DNA of 36,653 nt from Vicinamibacteria bacterium (GCA_023701125.1 JAMPXO010000042.1:1-36653); one strand, 5' to 3'. Positions 25,769-34,448 are shown, counted from the first letter of the stretch. The notes: generated from the sequence alone by a model not told the origin. A program made the numbers and translations.

Positions 25769-26892
25769 CGGGGAAGCGTTCCCTCCGCCTGGGCCCGGCG
25801 CGCCCCGAGGGCGCGGTCGACGCAGGCCCGGATGCGGCGCTCGAAGACGTCGCGGGAGAAACTTTCCGCTCGTGAGCGCAGGGCCAGAGGATTAAACCGC
25901 ACCGTCGAGAGGGCGTCAACGGCGGCCCGCAGCCCGCGCGGAGTGGGGTCGTCGAAGACGAGGCCCGTCTCGCCGGCGAGGACCGACTCGGCGCCGCCGC
26001 CCTCGGCGAAGACCACGGCCGGCCGCCCGCAGGCCATCGCCTCCACGGGCACGATGCCGAAGTCCTCGACGTTGGGCATCAGCACCGCCCGGCAGCCGCG
26101 ATACAACTCGCGCAGCGCGACGTCGTCGACGCGGCCCAGGAAAAGCGCCTCGGTCGGGGCCTGGGCCTGCAGGCGGGCGGCCTCGGGGCCGGTGCCGACC
26201 AGCCGCACCTGCCGCCCGCTGCCGCGATAGGCCTCGAGCACCAGTTCCAGCCGCTTGTAGGGCACCAGCGCCGAGACGACCAGGTCGTAGTCGCCGGGCG
26301 TCGGGTCCGCGCCCGGTGTGAAGAAATCGGTGTCCACGGGCGGCGGGATCACCTCGGCCTCGCGCCCGTAGTAACGGGCGATGCGGCCCGCCACGTAGGC
26401 GGAGTTGGCGACGAAGTGGTCGACGCCGGCCGCCGTCCAGCGGTCCCAGGCGCGCAGGCCCGCGGCCATCGCGTGCGCGGCAGGGCGCAGCAGGGCGGGG
26501 AAGCGACCCGGCCCGAAGTAGTCGTCGAAGCGGTCCCACACGTAGCGCATCGGCGTGTGGCAGTAGCAGACGTGGACCGCGTCCGGGCGCACCAGCACGC
26601 TCTTGGCCGCGCAGTGCGACGAGGAGATCACGAGGTCGGCGCCGGAGACGTCGAGCCCTTCGATCGCCAGCGGGAACAGCGGCAGGTAGGCGCGGTAACG
26701 CGACTCGGCGGCCGGCAGCCGGCCGATGAAGCTCTCCTCGATCGACCGGGTCTCGATCTCGGGCGCGACGGACCCACGCACGTGCAGCAGGGTGTGCAGC
26801 GTCGCGTCGGGGAACAGTCGCAGCAGCGACAGCAGCACCTTTTCGCCGCCGCGCATCCCGGTCAGCCAGTCGTGGACGAGGGCGACCTTCAG
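25762..26892 (-). CDS. Family 4 glycosyltransferase with a CTG start
   Basis: A 376-residue GT-B glycosyltransferase of the WbaZ-like GT4 branch, which normally starts M-K-V-A-L-V-H-D-W-L-T-G-M-R-G-G-E-K. Here residue 1 of that motif is encoded by CTG at 26892-26890, which overlaps the upstream stop as CTGA. No ATG, GTG or TTG can supply the N-terminus; the next ATG is at residue 13, inside the conserved motif. CYCHTPMRYVWDRFDDY lies in the middle, and the E-x7-E donor motif EDFGIVPVEAMACG near residue 280. It is part of the polysaccharide operon. Donor and linkage are unknown. Confidence 0.87.
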   Translation of the reverse strand: MKVALVHDWLTGMRGGEKVLLSLLRLFPDATLHTLLHVRGSVAPEIETRSIEESFIGRLPAAESRYRAYLPLFPLAIEGLDVSGADLVISSSHCAAKSVLVRPDAVHVCYCHTPMRYVWDRFDDYFGPGRFPALLRPAAHAMAAGLRAWDRWTAAGVDHFVANSAYVAGRIARYYGREAEVIPPPVDTDFFTPGADPTPGDYDLVVSALVPYKRLELVLEAYRGSGRQVRLVGTGPEAARLQAQAPTEALFLGRVDDVALRELYRGCRAVLMPNVEDFGIVPVEAMACGRPAVVFAEGGGAESVLAGETGLVFDDPTPRGLRAAVDALSTVRFNPLALRSRAESFSRDVFERRIRACVDRALGARRAQAEGTLPRW

Positions 26893-28040
26893 TGGACGGG
26901 CTCCGGCGCGCGCAACGGCAGCTCCACCCCCAGCGCGCGCCCGTAGGCGCGGTGGGTGGCCTCGACGGAGCGGGCCCACGAGAACTGCTGCGCGCGGGCC
27001 CGGCCGCGAGTGACCAGGTCGGCGGCGAGGGCCGGGTCGTCCAGCACGCGCCCGAGGCCGTCCGCGATCGCTTCCACCGAGTACGGATCGACCTGCAGCG
27101 CCGCGTCGCCGACGACCTCGGGCAACGAGGAGACGTTGGAGGTGACGACCGGCGCGCCGCACGCCATCGCCTCCAGCGGCGGCAGGCCGAAGCCCTCGTA
27201 CAGGGACGGGAAGGCGAACACGGAGGCCATGCGGTAGAGGGCGGCGAGCGTGGAGTCCGGCACGAAGCCGAAGAAGCGCACGTCCTGGCGCACGCCGAGG
27301 CCCTCGACGGCGCGGCGCAGGGAGGGGAAGCGGCCGGCGTCGTCGCCGATCAGGAACAGCTTCAGGTCGTCGAAGCCCGGCCGCGCCTTGATCCTGGCGA
27401 AGGCCTGGACCAGCCGCTCGAGGTTCTTGTGCGGCTTGACGTTGCCCGCGTAGAGCACGAAGCGACCGCGGACCTGGTAGCGCTCGCGCACGCGCTCCGT
27501 CTCCTCCGGGTCCGGCGCCTCGAGCAGGGCGGGGTCGATCGCGTTGTGGACCACCACGACGTGATCGGGGTCGGTGTCCGGGTAGAAACGGAGGATGTCG
27601 CGCTTGCTCGCCTCGGAGACCGTGAGCACCAGCGCGCTGCGTTCGATCGCGCTGCCCAGCATGAACCGCGCGTAGGCGTAGTAGGCGCGGTTGGGCAGGT
27701 ACTGCGGGAACTGCAGGTGGATGCAGTCGTGGATGGTGACCACGGAGCGGGTGTGGGCCAGCAGCGGCAGCACGTAGTGGGGGCAGTGCAGCAGGTCGGC
27801 CCCGATCCGCGACAGCTTCCAGGGGATCGACAGGTGCTCGCGCACGCCGTAGCCCGAGGAGTTGTCGACCACCGGCTCGAAGTTGGCGGCGAGGTCGCGC
27901 AGGGTTGCCTCGTCGGACTGCGCGCAGAACAGCAGGTAGGTCGTCTCGGCGTCGATCCGGGCGAGGTGGCGCACGAGGTTGCGCACGTACGTGCCGATGC
28001 CGTAGTCGCGCCACTTGCGTGCGTCGATTGCGATCTTCAT
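26889..28040 (-). CDS. Family 4 glycosyltransferase
   Basis: A 383-residue GT4 enzyme of the mannosyltransferase-like branch. It begins MKIAIDARKWRDYGIGTYVRNL (the conserved D-A-R...G-I-G-T-Y acceptor-side motif), has YAGNVKPHKNLERL (about 220-233) at the start of the donor domain and SLYEGFGLPPLEAMACG with the E-x7-E motif near 297. The frame stays open upstream, but the ATG at 28040 is the family start. It ends in CTGA overlapping the next GT4. A 65-bp gap separates it from the GT2 upstream, the largest break in the operon. It is probably active in the cytoplasm or at the inner membrane face. Confidence 0.88.
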   Translation of the reverse strand: MKIAIDARKWRDYGIGTYVRNLVRHLARIDAETTYLLFCAQSDEATLRDLAANFEPVVDNSSGYGVREHLSIPWKLSRIGADLLHCPHYVLPLLAHTRSVVTIHDCIHLQFPQYLPNRAYYAYARFMLGSAIERSALVLTVSEASKRDILRFYPDTDPDHVVVVHNAIDPALLEAPDPEETERVRERYQVRGRFVLYAGNVKPHKNLERLVQAFARIKARPGFDDLKLFLIGDDAGRFPSLRRAVEGLGVRQDVRFFGFVPDSTLAALYRMASVFAFPSLYEGFGLPPLEAMACGAPVVTSNVSSLPEVVGDAALQVDPYSVEAIADGLGRVLDDPALAADLVTRGRARAQQFSWARSVEATHRAYGRALGVELPLRAPEPVH

Positions 28041-28105
28041 TGCCGCGCGCAGTCCCGCGGCACGGTAACACGCGGCCGGGTCCCCCGCCAAAGCCCGGGA
28101 ACGGC

Positions 28106-28987
28106 TCAGCGCGAGAAGGCCGCGCCGAGCGTGTCGCCGGCGTCCGCGAGCCGGCCGCGGGCGACCAGGGTCAGCGCCTCCAGCAGGATCCGCGCGCGCA
28201 GGAGGAGCGTCGCGACCGGCCCGTTCCAGCGTCGGTAGTAGCGCACGTGGGAGCGGTGGTAGGCGATCCGGGTCCGCGAGCCGGCCGCGGCCATCGATGA
28301 GCCGCCGGCGTGGGCCACCTCGGCTTCGGCGACGTGCAGCACGCGGCCGCCGTGCTCGCGCAGGCGCCGGCAGAGATCGGCGTCCTCCTCGTACAGGAAG
28401 TAGCCCTCGTCGAAGCCGCCGACCGCGTCGAACGCCGAGCGCCGCACCAGCAGGCACGCCCCCGAGACCCAGTCGCGGTCACCGCCCTGGCGGACCAGCG
28501 TCGTCACCTCGCGCAGGATCTCGGGGTCACGGCGCGCGACGCCTCGCACCAGCCGCCGCTGCCCCGGCTCGCTGAGCGGGGTCAGGTCAGGGCCGAACGA
28601 GAGCTGAGGCGCGCCGTCGGCGAACCGCGTCAGCGGTCCGGCGGCGCTGGCCCGCGGTTCCGAGGCGGCGCGGGCGACGAGGGCGCCGATGGCGCCGGGG
28701 CGGGGCTCGGCATCGGGGTTCAGGAACAGCAGCCAGGGGGCGGACGTGGCCGCGGCGCCGCGGTTGCACGCCGCGCCGAAGCCGAGGTTGGCCCCGGCCT
28801 CGATCACGCGGACCGCGGGGAAAGCGTCGCGGATCACCGCCGGCGTGCCGTCGGTCGAGGCGTTGTCGACCACGACCACGTCCAGCGGCTCGTTGCTGCC
28901 GTCGCGCAGGGCTGCGAGGCAGCGCAGGACCGCGTCGCGGCTCTGCCAGGTGACGATGACCACGGCGATCCGGGCCACGCCCGTCAT
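28106..28987 (-). CDS. Family 2 glycosyltransferase, rhamnosyltransferase-like
   Basis: A 293-residue GT-A inverting glycosyltransferase of the WbbL/rhamnosyltransferase type. It opens with VVIVTWQSRD and has VVVDNASTDGT, LFLNPDAEP as the donor/metal D-x-D region (about 90-98), and GACLLVRRSAFDAVGGFDEGYFLYEEDADLCRR, the classic C-terminal signature of this group, in which the E-E-D acid stretch holds the likely catalytic base. The ATG at 28987 overlaps the preceding GT4 stop (ATGA). It has no transmembrane span, so it acts at the cytoplasmic face. The sugar is unconfirmed; rhamnose genes are not in the window. Confidence 0.87.
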   Translation of the reverse strand: MTGVARIAVVIVTWQSRDAVLRCLAALRDGSNEPLDVVVVDNASTDGTPAVIRDAFPAVRVIEAGANLGFGAACNRGAAATSAPWLLFLNPDAEPRPGAIGALVARAASEPRASAAGPLTRFADGAPQLSFGPDLTPLSEPGQRRLVRGVARRDPEILREVTTLVRQGGDRDWVSGACLLVRRSAFDAVGGFDEGYFLYEEDADLCRRLREHGGRVLHVAEAEVAHAGGSSMAAAGSRTRIAYHRSHVRYYRRWNGPVATLLLRARILLEALTLVARGRLADAGDTLGAAFSR

Positions 28988-30189
28988 GCCGCTACCTCGG
29001 CCAGCAGCGCGCGGGTCGAGAGCGCAGCCGCGGTCCAGGAGTGGCCCGCGGCGAGGCGCAGGCCGGCCGCGGTCAGGGCTTCGCGGCAAGCAGGGTCGGC
29101 GAGCACCTCGGCGAGCGCCTCGGCCACCCCCGCGGGGTCCTTCGGGTCCACCAGCCGGGCGGCGCCCGCGAACACCTCGCCCATGGCCGGCGCTCGGCTG
29201 GCGACGACGGGCACGCCGCGCGCCATCGCCTCCAGCGCCGGCAGCCCGAATCCCTCGTAGCCCGAGAGGAAGACGGCGGCGTCGGCGGCGGCGTAGAGGT
29301 CCGCCAGCTCGGCCTCGGACACGAAGCCGCGCAGGCGCACGTGGCGATCGAGTGCCAGGTCCGCGATCCGCGCGGGCAGGTCGAGCGGCGGCCACGTGCG
29401 GTCGTCGCCGACCAGCTCGAGGCGCAGGCCGGGGAAGCGGTGGCGCAACAGGCCGACGGCCTGCAGCAGCTCGGGCACGTGGCGGCGGTTGAAGATCGAG
29501 CCCACGCTGACCAGCAGCGGCCCTTCGACCCCGAGGCGCGCGCGCGCGGCCGCCCGCTCGGCAGCGGGCGGCAGATCGTCGTCCGCCCCGGGCGCGATCA
29601 CGCGCACGCGATCCGCGCGCGAGGGAAAACGCGCGCACAGCTCGCGGCGGCCGAAGTCGGAGATCGCGATCAGGCCGGCCGAGGCGCGAACGCTGGCCGC
29701 CACGGTCAGCCGCCGCCGGAACGCCTCGCGTGGCCGGAAGTCCTGCGGCCAGGAAAAGAACGAGAGGTCGTGCACGGCGGTCACCCGCGGCACGCGCAGG
29801 CCGAGCGGGCAGGTGTATCCCGGCGCGAAGAAGGCGTCGAGCGGGTCGCGGCGGGCGCAGCGGGGTAGCCACCACAACTGCCACGCGAGGCCGCTGCTGA
29901 AGCCGGGACCCGCCTCGCGGACCAGCACGCCCGGCCGCGCCAGCAGCGGGTCGTCGGGAGGCGCGCCGTCGAAGTAGAGCACCAGCCGATCACCGGTCGC
30001 GGGCCAGGCGCGAAGCAGCGACCGCAGGTAGCGGCCGACGCCGGTCGCGCGGCCCTGCAGTTCGCGGCCGTCGACCCCGATCGAGAGCGGGCGGGGGTTC
30101 GGGGGCGGAGGAGCGTCCGTTTGCGACGGAGCCCCCGAGGGCCCGAGCTCCGGGCTTTGCCCGGTGCGAGCCGCCCGAATCACCCCCAC
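28984..30189 (-). CDS. Family 4 glycosyltransferase with a Pro-rich N-terminal extension
   Basis: A 401-residue GT4 enzyme. The conserved domain begins near residue 35 with IGVDGRELQGRATGVGRYLRSLL, and continues with TAVHDLSFF, VSVGSIFNRRHVPELLQAV and the E-x7-E motif in GYEGFGLPALEAMARG. The first ~34 residues are low-complexity (Pro, Ser, Thr) and unlike the family. The GTG at 30189 lies 1 nt after the upstream stop; another GTG at 30183 is possible, and no start codon exists at the domain boundary. The downstream end overlaps the GT2 gene (ATGA). It is in the polysaccharide operon. Confidence 0.82.
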   Translation of the reverse strand: MGVIRAARTGQSPELGPSGAPSQTDAPPPPNPRPLSIGVDGRELQGRATGVGRYLRSLLRAWPATGDRLVLYFDGAPPDDPLLARPGVLVREAGPGFSSGLAWQLWWLPRCARRDPLDAFFAPGYTCPLGLRVPRVTAVHDLSFFSWPQDFRPREAFRRRLTVAASVRASAGLIAISDFGRRELCARFPSRADRVRVIAPGADDDLPPAAERAAARARLGVEGPLLVSVGSIFNRRHVPELLQAVGLLRHRFPGLRLELVGDDRTWPPLDLPARIADLALDRHVRLRGFVSEAELADLYAAADAAVFLSGYEGFGLPALEAMARGVPVVASRAPAMGEVFAGAARLVDPKDPAGVAEALAEVLADPACREALTAAGLRLAAGHSWTAAALSTRALLAEVAA

Positions 30190-30190
30190 C

Positions 30191-31300
30191 TCAGCCGGCC
30201 AGGCGGCGGTAGAAGGCGAGCGTCTCGCGCGTCGTGCGCTCCCAGTCGTAGGCCCGCGCCCGCTCGAAGCCGCGCTGACGCAGGGCTTCCGCGTGGGCGC
30301 GGTCGTCGAGCATGCGCTCCAGGCCGCGGGCGATGGCGCCGGTGTCGAGCGGGTCGACCAGCAGCGCGGCGTCGCCGGCGACCTCGGCCAGGGCCGAGCC
30401 GCCGGAGCAGACCACCGGCAGGCCGGCGGCCATCGCCTCGATCACGGGCAGGCCGAAGCCCTCTTCCAGCGACGGCAGGACGAGCAGGGCGCAGGCCGCC
30501 ATCAGGGCCCGGATCTCGGGCGTCGGCAGGTAGCCCACCGCGCGGATCTGGGGGCCGAGGTCCGTGCCCTGCGCCCACAGGGGTCCGGGGCCGACGAGCA
30601 GCAGCGGCGGCGTCTCCGGCCGCCGGCGGACCAGGCCGAGGTAGGCCATCGCCAGGTTGACGAGGTTCTTGCGCTTCTCGTCGCTGCCGACGTAGAGGAT
30701 CGCGCCGCGCGGCAGGCGGCGGCGGGCCAGCACCGCGGCCACCTCGGACTCGGAGACCGGCGCCTGATAGACCGGGTCGACGCCGTTGGGGATGACCGCG
30801 ATCTTCTCGGGCGCCACGTCGAGCAGCAGGCGCGCCTCCGAGGCCGTGTGCTCGGAGACGCAGATCACGCCGTCCGCCCGCCGCGCGTGGTCGCGCACGA
30901 GCGGGGCGTAATCGCGGCGGATCTCGGCCCGCGTCATCTCGGGGTGCTTGAGGAAGAACAGGTCGTGCAGCGTCACCACCTGCTTGCCGCGGCGGGCGGG
31001 CACGATCAGCGGGTGGGGCGAGTGGACGACGTCGAGCTCCGCGCCGCACAGCAGGTCGAGGCTCGGCCAGCCCCAGCGGTTCCAGGTGTAGTTGAGGGCG
31101 CGCACCGGCAGCCGGCGGTCGACCAGCCGGGTGTTCGCGGGCCAGTCCCGGTCGCGATAGCGCTCGCGCATCGAGGCCGAGAAGTAGACGAACTGGTCGT
31201 CAGGGGCGAGCAGGGGCAACCGGCGGGCCAGGGCGCCGACGTAGGCGCCGACGCCGGTGGGTCGGGAGAGCGAAGGCCTGAGGTCCAGTCCGACCCGCAT
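30191..31300 (-). CDS. Family 4 glycosyltransferase, first gene of the operon
   Basis: A 369-residue GT4 enzyme. The N-terminal MRVGLDLRPSLSRPTGVGAYV carries the conserved D-x-R...G-V-G motif; VTLHDLFFLKHPE, ICVSEHTASEARLL, ILYVGSDEKRKNL and the E-x7-E motif in PSLEEGFGLPVIEAMAAG (about 270-287) complete the fold. The ATG at 31300 is 12 nt downstream of a TATGAT -10 with no Shine-Dalgarno. It heads a seven-gene minus-strand operon ending with UXS. It is the last gene before the 141-bp divergent region shared with ugd. Confidence 0.87.
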   Translation of the reverse strand: MRVGLDLRPSLSRPTGVGAYVGALARRLPLLAPDDQFVYFSASMRERYRDRDWPANTRLVDRRLPVRALNYTWNRWGWPSLDLLCGAELDVVHSPHPLIVPARRGKQVVTLHDLFFLKHPEMTRAEIRRDYAPLVRDHARRADGVICVSEHTASEARLLLDVAPEKIAVIPNGVDPVYQAPVSESEVAAVLARRRLPRGAILYVGSDEKRKNLVNLAMAYLGLVRRRPETPPLLLVGPGPLWAQGTDLGPQIRAVGYLPTPEIRALMAACALLVLPSLEEGFGLPVIEAMAAGLPVVCSGGSALAEVAGDAALLVDPLDTGAIARGLERMLDDRAHAEALRQRGFERARAYDWERTTRETLAFYRRLAG

Positions 31301-31312
31301 GGAAGCGCGCGG

Positions 31313-31318
31313 ATCATA
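31313..31318 (-). promoter_or_regulatory. -10 element TATGAT of the polysaccharide operon
   Basis: TATGAT (five of six) ends 12 nt before the ATG at 31300. A -35 match is poor (GTAGCA with a 16-nt spacer at best). It predicts a very short leader for the seven-gene operon. Confidence 0.45.
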
Positions 31319-31362
31319 CCCGAAAGTCGTCCTGTGCTACCCTCACGGGCCCGCCGCGGGGG

Positions 31363-31386
31363 CGCCCGCGGGGCGTCGCCCGCGGG
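31363..31386 (+). repeat. Direct repeat CGCCCGCGGG in the ugd leader
   Basis: CGCCCGCGGG occurs at 31363-31372 and again at 31377-31386 (period 14); each copy contains the palindrome CCCGCGGG. They lie 56-79 nt before the ugd start within a very GC-rich divergent spacer. They could form a strong RNA structure or be an operator pair. They could also be chance in a GC-rich genome. Confidence 0.35.
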
Positions 31387-31441
31387 CGGCTGACCTCATC
31401 GAGACGCGGTCGCGCCGCGTCCAGGGAAACGGAGCAACGAC

Positions 31442-32740
31442 GTGAAGATCGGAGTCGTCGGCACGGGGTACGTCGGGCTGGTCCTCGGGGTCTGCCTGGC
31501 GGAAAACGGCAACAGCGTCGTGTGCGTCGACAAGGACGCCGGCAAGATCGACCGCCTGCGCAAGGGGGAGATCCCGATCTACGAGCCCGGCCTCGAGGAG
31601 ATGGTGCCGCGCAACGTGCGCGAGGAGCGCCTCGCGTTCTCGACCGACCTCGACGCCGCGGTCAGGAGCTGCGAGATCCTGTTCATCGCGGTCGGCACGC
31701 CGCAGGACGAGGACGGCTCGGCCGACCTGACCCACGTGCTCGACGTCGCGCGCCAGATCGCGACCGCGATGAACGGCAAGAAGATCGTGGTCACCAAGTC
31801 GACGGTGCCGGTCGGCACGGCCCGCCGCGTGCGCGAGGCGATGGCCCCGCTCACGAAGCACCCGTTCGCGGTCGTCAGCAACCCCGAGTTCCTGAAGGAG
31901 GGCGTCGCGATCGACGACTTCCTGAAGCCCGACCGGGTCGTGATCGGCACCGACGACCCCGAGGTCGAGGCCGTGATGCGCGAGCTGTACGAGCCCTTCG
32001 TGCGCACGGGCAAGCCGATCCTGGTCATGGACCACGCCTCGGCGGAGATGACGAAGTACGCGGCCAACGCGATGCTCGCCACCCGCATCTCGTTCATGAA
32101 CGAGATCGCCAACCTGTGCGACAAGGTGGGCGCGGACGTCCACAAGGTGCGGATGGGGATCGGCACCGACGTCCGCATCGGCGCCTCGTTCCTGTTCCCG
32201 GGCGTCGGCTACGGCGGGTCCTGCTTCCCGAAGGACGTCAAGGCGCTGATCCGCACGGCCGCGGACCACGGCTGCGCGATGAAGGTCGTCGAGGCCGTCG
32301 ACGAGGCCAACGAGCTGCAGAAGGGCGTGATGCTGCCGCGGATGGAGAAGTATCTCGGCGGCTTCGCGGGCAAGGTCGTCGGCGTCTGGGGCCTGGCCTT
32401 CAAGCCGCGCACCGACGACATGCGCGAGGCGCCGGCGCTGACCCTGATCGAGGGACTGCTGAAGGGCGGGGCGAAGGTCCAGGTCTACGACCCGAAGGCG
32501 ATGGACGTCGCCCACGAGATGCTCGGCGACCGCGTCACCTACGCGAGCCGGAGCTACGACGCGGCCCGCGGCGCCGATGCGCTGGCAGTCGTCACGGAGT
32601 GGGCGGAGTTCCGCGAGCCCGACTTCGACAAGCTGAAGCAGATCCTGCGGCGGCCCGCGATCTTCGACGGCCGCAACATCTACAACCCGAAGCTGCTCAC
32701 GGACATGGGCTTCCACTACGAGGGCATCGGCCGGCGTTGA
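31442..32740 (+). CDS. ugd: UDP-glucose 6-dehydrogenase
   Basis: This NAD-dependent enzyme oxidises UDP-glucose to UDP-glucuronate in two steps. The 432 residues have the G7-T-G9-Y-V-G12 cofactor site, STVPVGT, NPEFLKEG, a conserved FMNEIAN helix, and the catalytic G-G-S-C261-F-P-K-D motif with the thioester-forming Cys. FKPRTDDMREAPA lies in the C-terminal domain. The start is GTG 31442, preceded by GGAG. It provides the substrate for the UXS encoded at the far end of the neighbouring operon, and is coupled to the following epimerase by TTGA. Confidence 0.95.
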   Translation: MKIGVVGTGYVGLVLGVCLAENGNSVVCVDKDAGKIDRLRKGEIPIYEPGLEEMVPRNVREERLAFSTDLDAAVRSCEILFIAVGTPQDEDGSADLTHVLDVARQIATAMNGKKIVVTKSTVPVGTARRVREAMAPLTKHPFAVVSNPEFLKEGVAIDDFLKPDRVVIGTDDPEVEAVMRELYEPFVRTGKPILVMDHASAEMTKYAANAMLATRISFMNEIANLCDKVGADVHKVRMGIGTDVRIGASFLFPGVGYGGSCFPKDVKALIRTAADHGCAMKVVEAVDEANELQKGVMLPRMEKYLGGFAGKVVGVWGLAFKPRTDDMREAPALTLIEGLLKGGAKVQVYDPKAMDVAHEMLGDRVTYASRSYDAARGADALAVVTEWAEFREPDFDKLKQILRRPAIFDGRNIYNPKLLTDMGFHYEGIGRR

Positions 32741-33726
32741 GGGTCCTCGTCACCGGCGGCGCGGGCTACATCGGCAGCCACGCCGTCCGCGCCCTGCTTG
32801 ACGCGGGCCACGAGGTCCGCGTGCTCGACGACCTGTCGGCCGGCCACCGCGCCGCGGTGCCGGCCGCGGTGCCGCTGTTCCAGGCGGACATCGCGGACCG
32901 CGAGGCCGTGACCCGCGCGCTCGACGGCTGCGGCGCGGTGCTGCACTTCGCGGCCCTGCTCAGCGTCGGCGGGTCCGTGCGCGACCCGCTCGCCTACTGG
33001 CGCAACAACGTGGCGAAGGCGGTCGCGCTGATCGAGGCGATGGACGCCGCGGGCGTGCGCCGCTTCGTGTTCAGCTCGACCTGCGCCACGTTCGGGGTGC
33101 CGGTCCGGGTGCCGATGGACGAGGATCACCCGCAGGCCCCGATCAACCCGTACGGCGCCTCGAAGCTGGCGCTGGAGCGCGCGCTGCGCGACCTGGCCGC
33201 GGCGGGGGTGCTGCGGGCGGTGGCGCTGCGCTACTTCAACGCGTCGGGCGCGCACGAGGACGGCAGCCTCGGCGAGGACCACGCCCACGAGGAGCACCTG
33301 ATCCCGCTGGCGATCGACGCGGCCCTCGGGCGCCGGCCGCCGCTGACCGTGTTCGGCGAGGACTACGACACGCCTGACGGCACCTGCATCCGCGACTACA
33401 TCCACGTCCAGGACCTCGCGGTGGCGCACGTCCAGGCGCTGGAGGCACTGGAGCGCGGCGACCCGTTCCAGGCCTACAACCTGGGCACGGGGCACGGCCA
33501 CTCGGTGCGCGAGGTGGTCGACTGCGTCGGTCGGGTGATGGGCGCGCCGGTGCCGCACACGATGGGCGCCCGCCGCGCCGGCGATCCGCCGCGTCTCGTC
33601 GCCGCCGCCGATCGAGCCCGCGCCGCCTTCGGCTTCGCCCCACGCTTCGGCGACCTGGCGGCGATCGTCGAGACCGCCGCCCGCTGGCGCCGCGAGCACC
33701 CGCAGGGTTACCGTACACGGGCATGA
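32737..33726 (+). CDS. galE: UDP-glucose 4-epimerase-like enzyme (GalE family)
   Basis: A 329-residue extended SDR. The N-terminal MRVLVTGGAGYIGSHAV (first residue by TTG) carries G7-G-A-G10-Y-I-G13. The active site has SSTCATFG and Y139-G-A-S-K143, and RYFNASGAHEDGSLGEDH-HEEHLIPLA is the classic GalE region. It probably interconverts UDP-Glc/UDP-Gal or another UDP-sugar pair such as UDP-Xyl/UDP-Ara, which would fit the UXS context; sequence alone does not decide. The TTG at 32737 overlaps the ugd stop (TTGA). The following GT2 starts with an ATGA overlap. Confidence 0.88.
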   Translation: MRVLVTGGAGYIGSHAVRALLDAGHEVRVLDDLSAGHRAAVPAAVPLFQADIADREAVTRALDGCGAVLHFAALLSVGGSVRDPLAYWRNNVAKAVALIEAMDAAGVRRFVFSSTCATFGVPVRVPMDEDHPQAPINPYGASKLALERALRDLAAAGVLRAVALRYFNASGAHEDGSLGEDHAHEEHLIPLAIDAALGRRPPLTVFGEDYDTPDGTCIRDYIHVQDLAVAHVQALEALERGDPFQAYNLGTGHGHSVREVVDCVGRVMGAPVPHTMGARRAGDPPRLVAAADRARAAFGFAPRFGDLAAIVETAARWRREHPQGYRTRA

Positions 33727-34448
33727 ACGAACCCGTCGCTCGCCGCCGCCACACGCCGATGGTCGATCCGGTGCTCACCGTCGTGATGCCGGTCTACAAC
33801 GAGATCGCCACCCTGGACGAGATCGTCGGCCGCGTGCTGGCGGTGCCGGTCAAGAAGGAGCTGATCGCGATCGACGACTGCTCCCGCGACGGCAGCCGCG
33901 AACGGCTGCAGGAACTGGGGAAGCAGCACGGCTTCAAGGTGCTGCTGCAGGACAAGAACCAGGGCAAGGGCGCGGCCGTGCGGCGCGGGATCCAGGAGGC
34001 CAGCGGCGACATCATCGTCGTCCAGGACGCCGACCTCGAGTGGAGCCCGGAGGAGTACCCGGAGCTGCTCGACCTGATCGTGCGTGGCAAGGCGGATGCC
34101 GTGTTCGGCAGCCGCTTCATCGGCCGCCACCGCTGTTTCCTGTACAGCCACTACCTCGCCAACCTGTTCCTCAACTTCGTCACCAACGTGCTCTACAACA
34201 CGACGATGACGGACATGGAGACCTGCTTCAAGGCAGTGCGGGCGGACGTGCTGAAGCCGATTCCGCTGGAGAGCAACCGCTTCGGGATCGAGCCCGAGAT
34301 CACTGCCAAGCTGTTCAAGCGCAAGGCGCGGGTCTACGAGGTGCCGGTCACGTACGAGGGCCGGGACTACTCCGAGGGCAAGAAGCTGACCTGGCGCGAC
34401 GGCTTCCCGGCGCTCTGGACGCTGATCAAGTACCGCTTCGTCGACTGA
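33723..34448 (+). CDS. Family 2 glycosyltransferase
   Basis: A 241-residue GT-A glycosyltransferase with TVVMPVYNE near residue 20, AIDDCSRDGS (about 49-58), NQGKGAAVRRGI and the metal/donor motif VQDADLEWSPE (about 100-110). A short MTDMETCFKA segment and GIEPEITAKL follow, as in DPM1-like polyprenyl-phosphate transferases, but there are no C-terminal membrane spans. It probably makes a lipid-linked or nucleotide-derived sugar for the same polysaccharide. The ATG at 33723 overlaps the galE stop. A promoter begins over its own stop codon. Confidence 0.85.
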   Translation: MNEPVARRRHTPMVDPVLTVVMPVYNEIATLDEIVGRVLAVPVKKELIAIDDCSRDGSRERLQELGKQHGFKVLLQDKNQGKGAAVRRGIQEASGDIIVVQDADLEWSPEEYPELLDLIVRGKADAVFGSRFIGRHRCFLYSHYLANLFLNFVTNVLYNTTMTDMETCFKAVRADVLKPIPLESNRFGIEPEITAKLFKRKARVYEVPVTYEGRDYSEGKKLTWRDGFPALWTLIKYRFVD

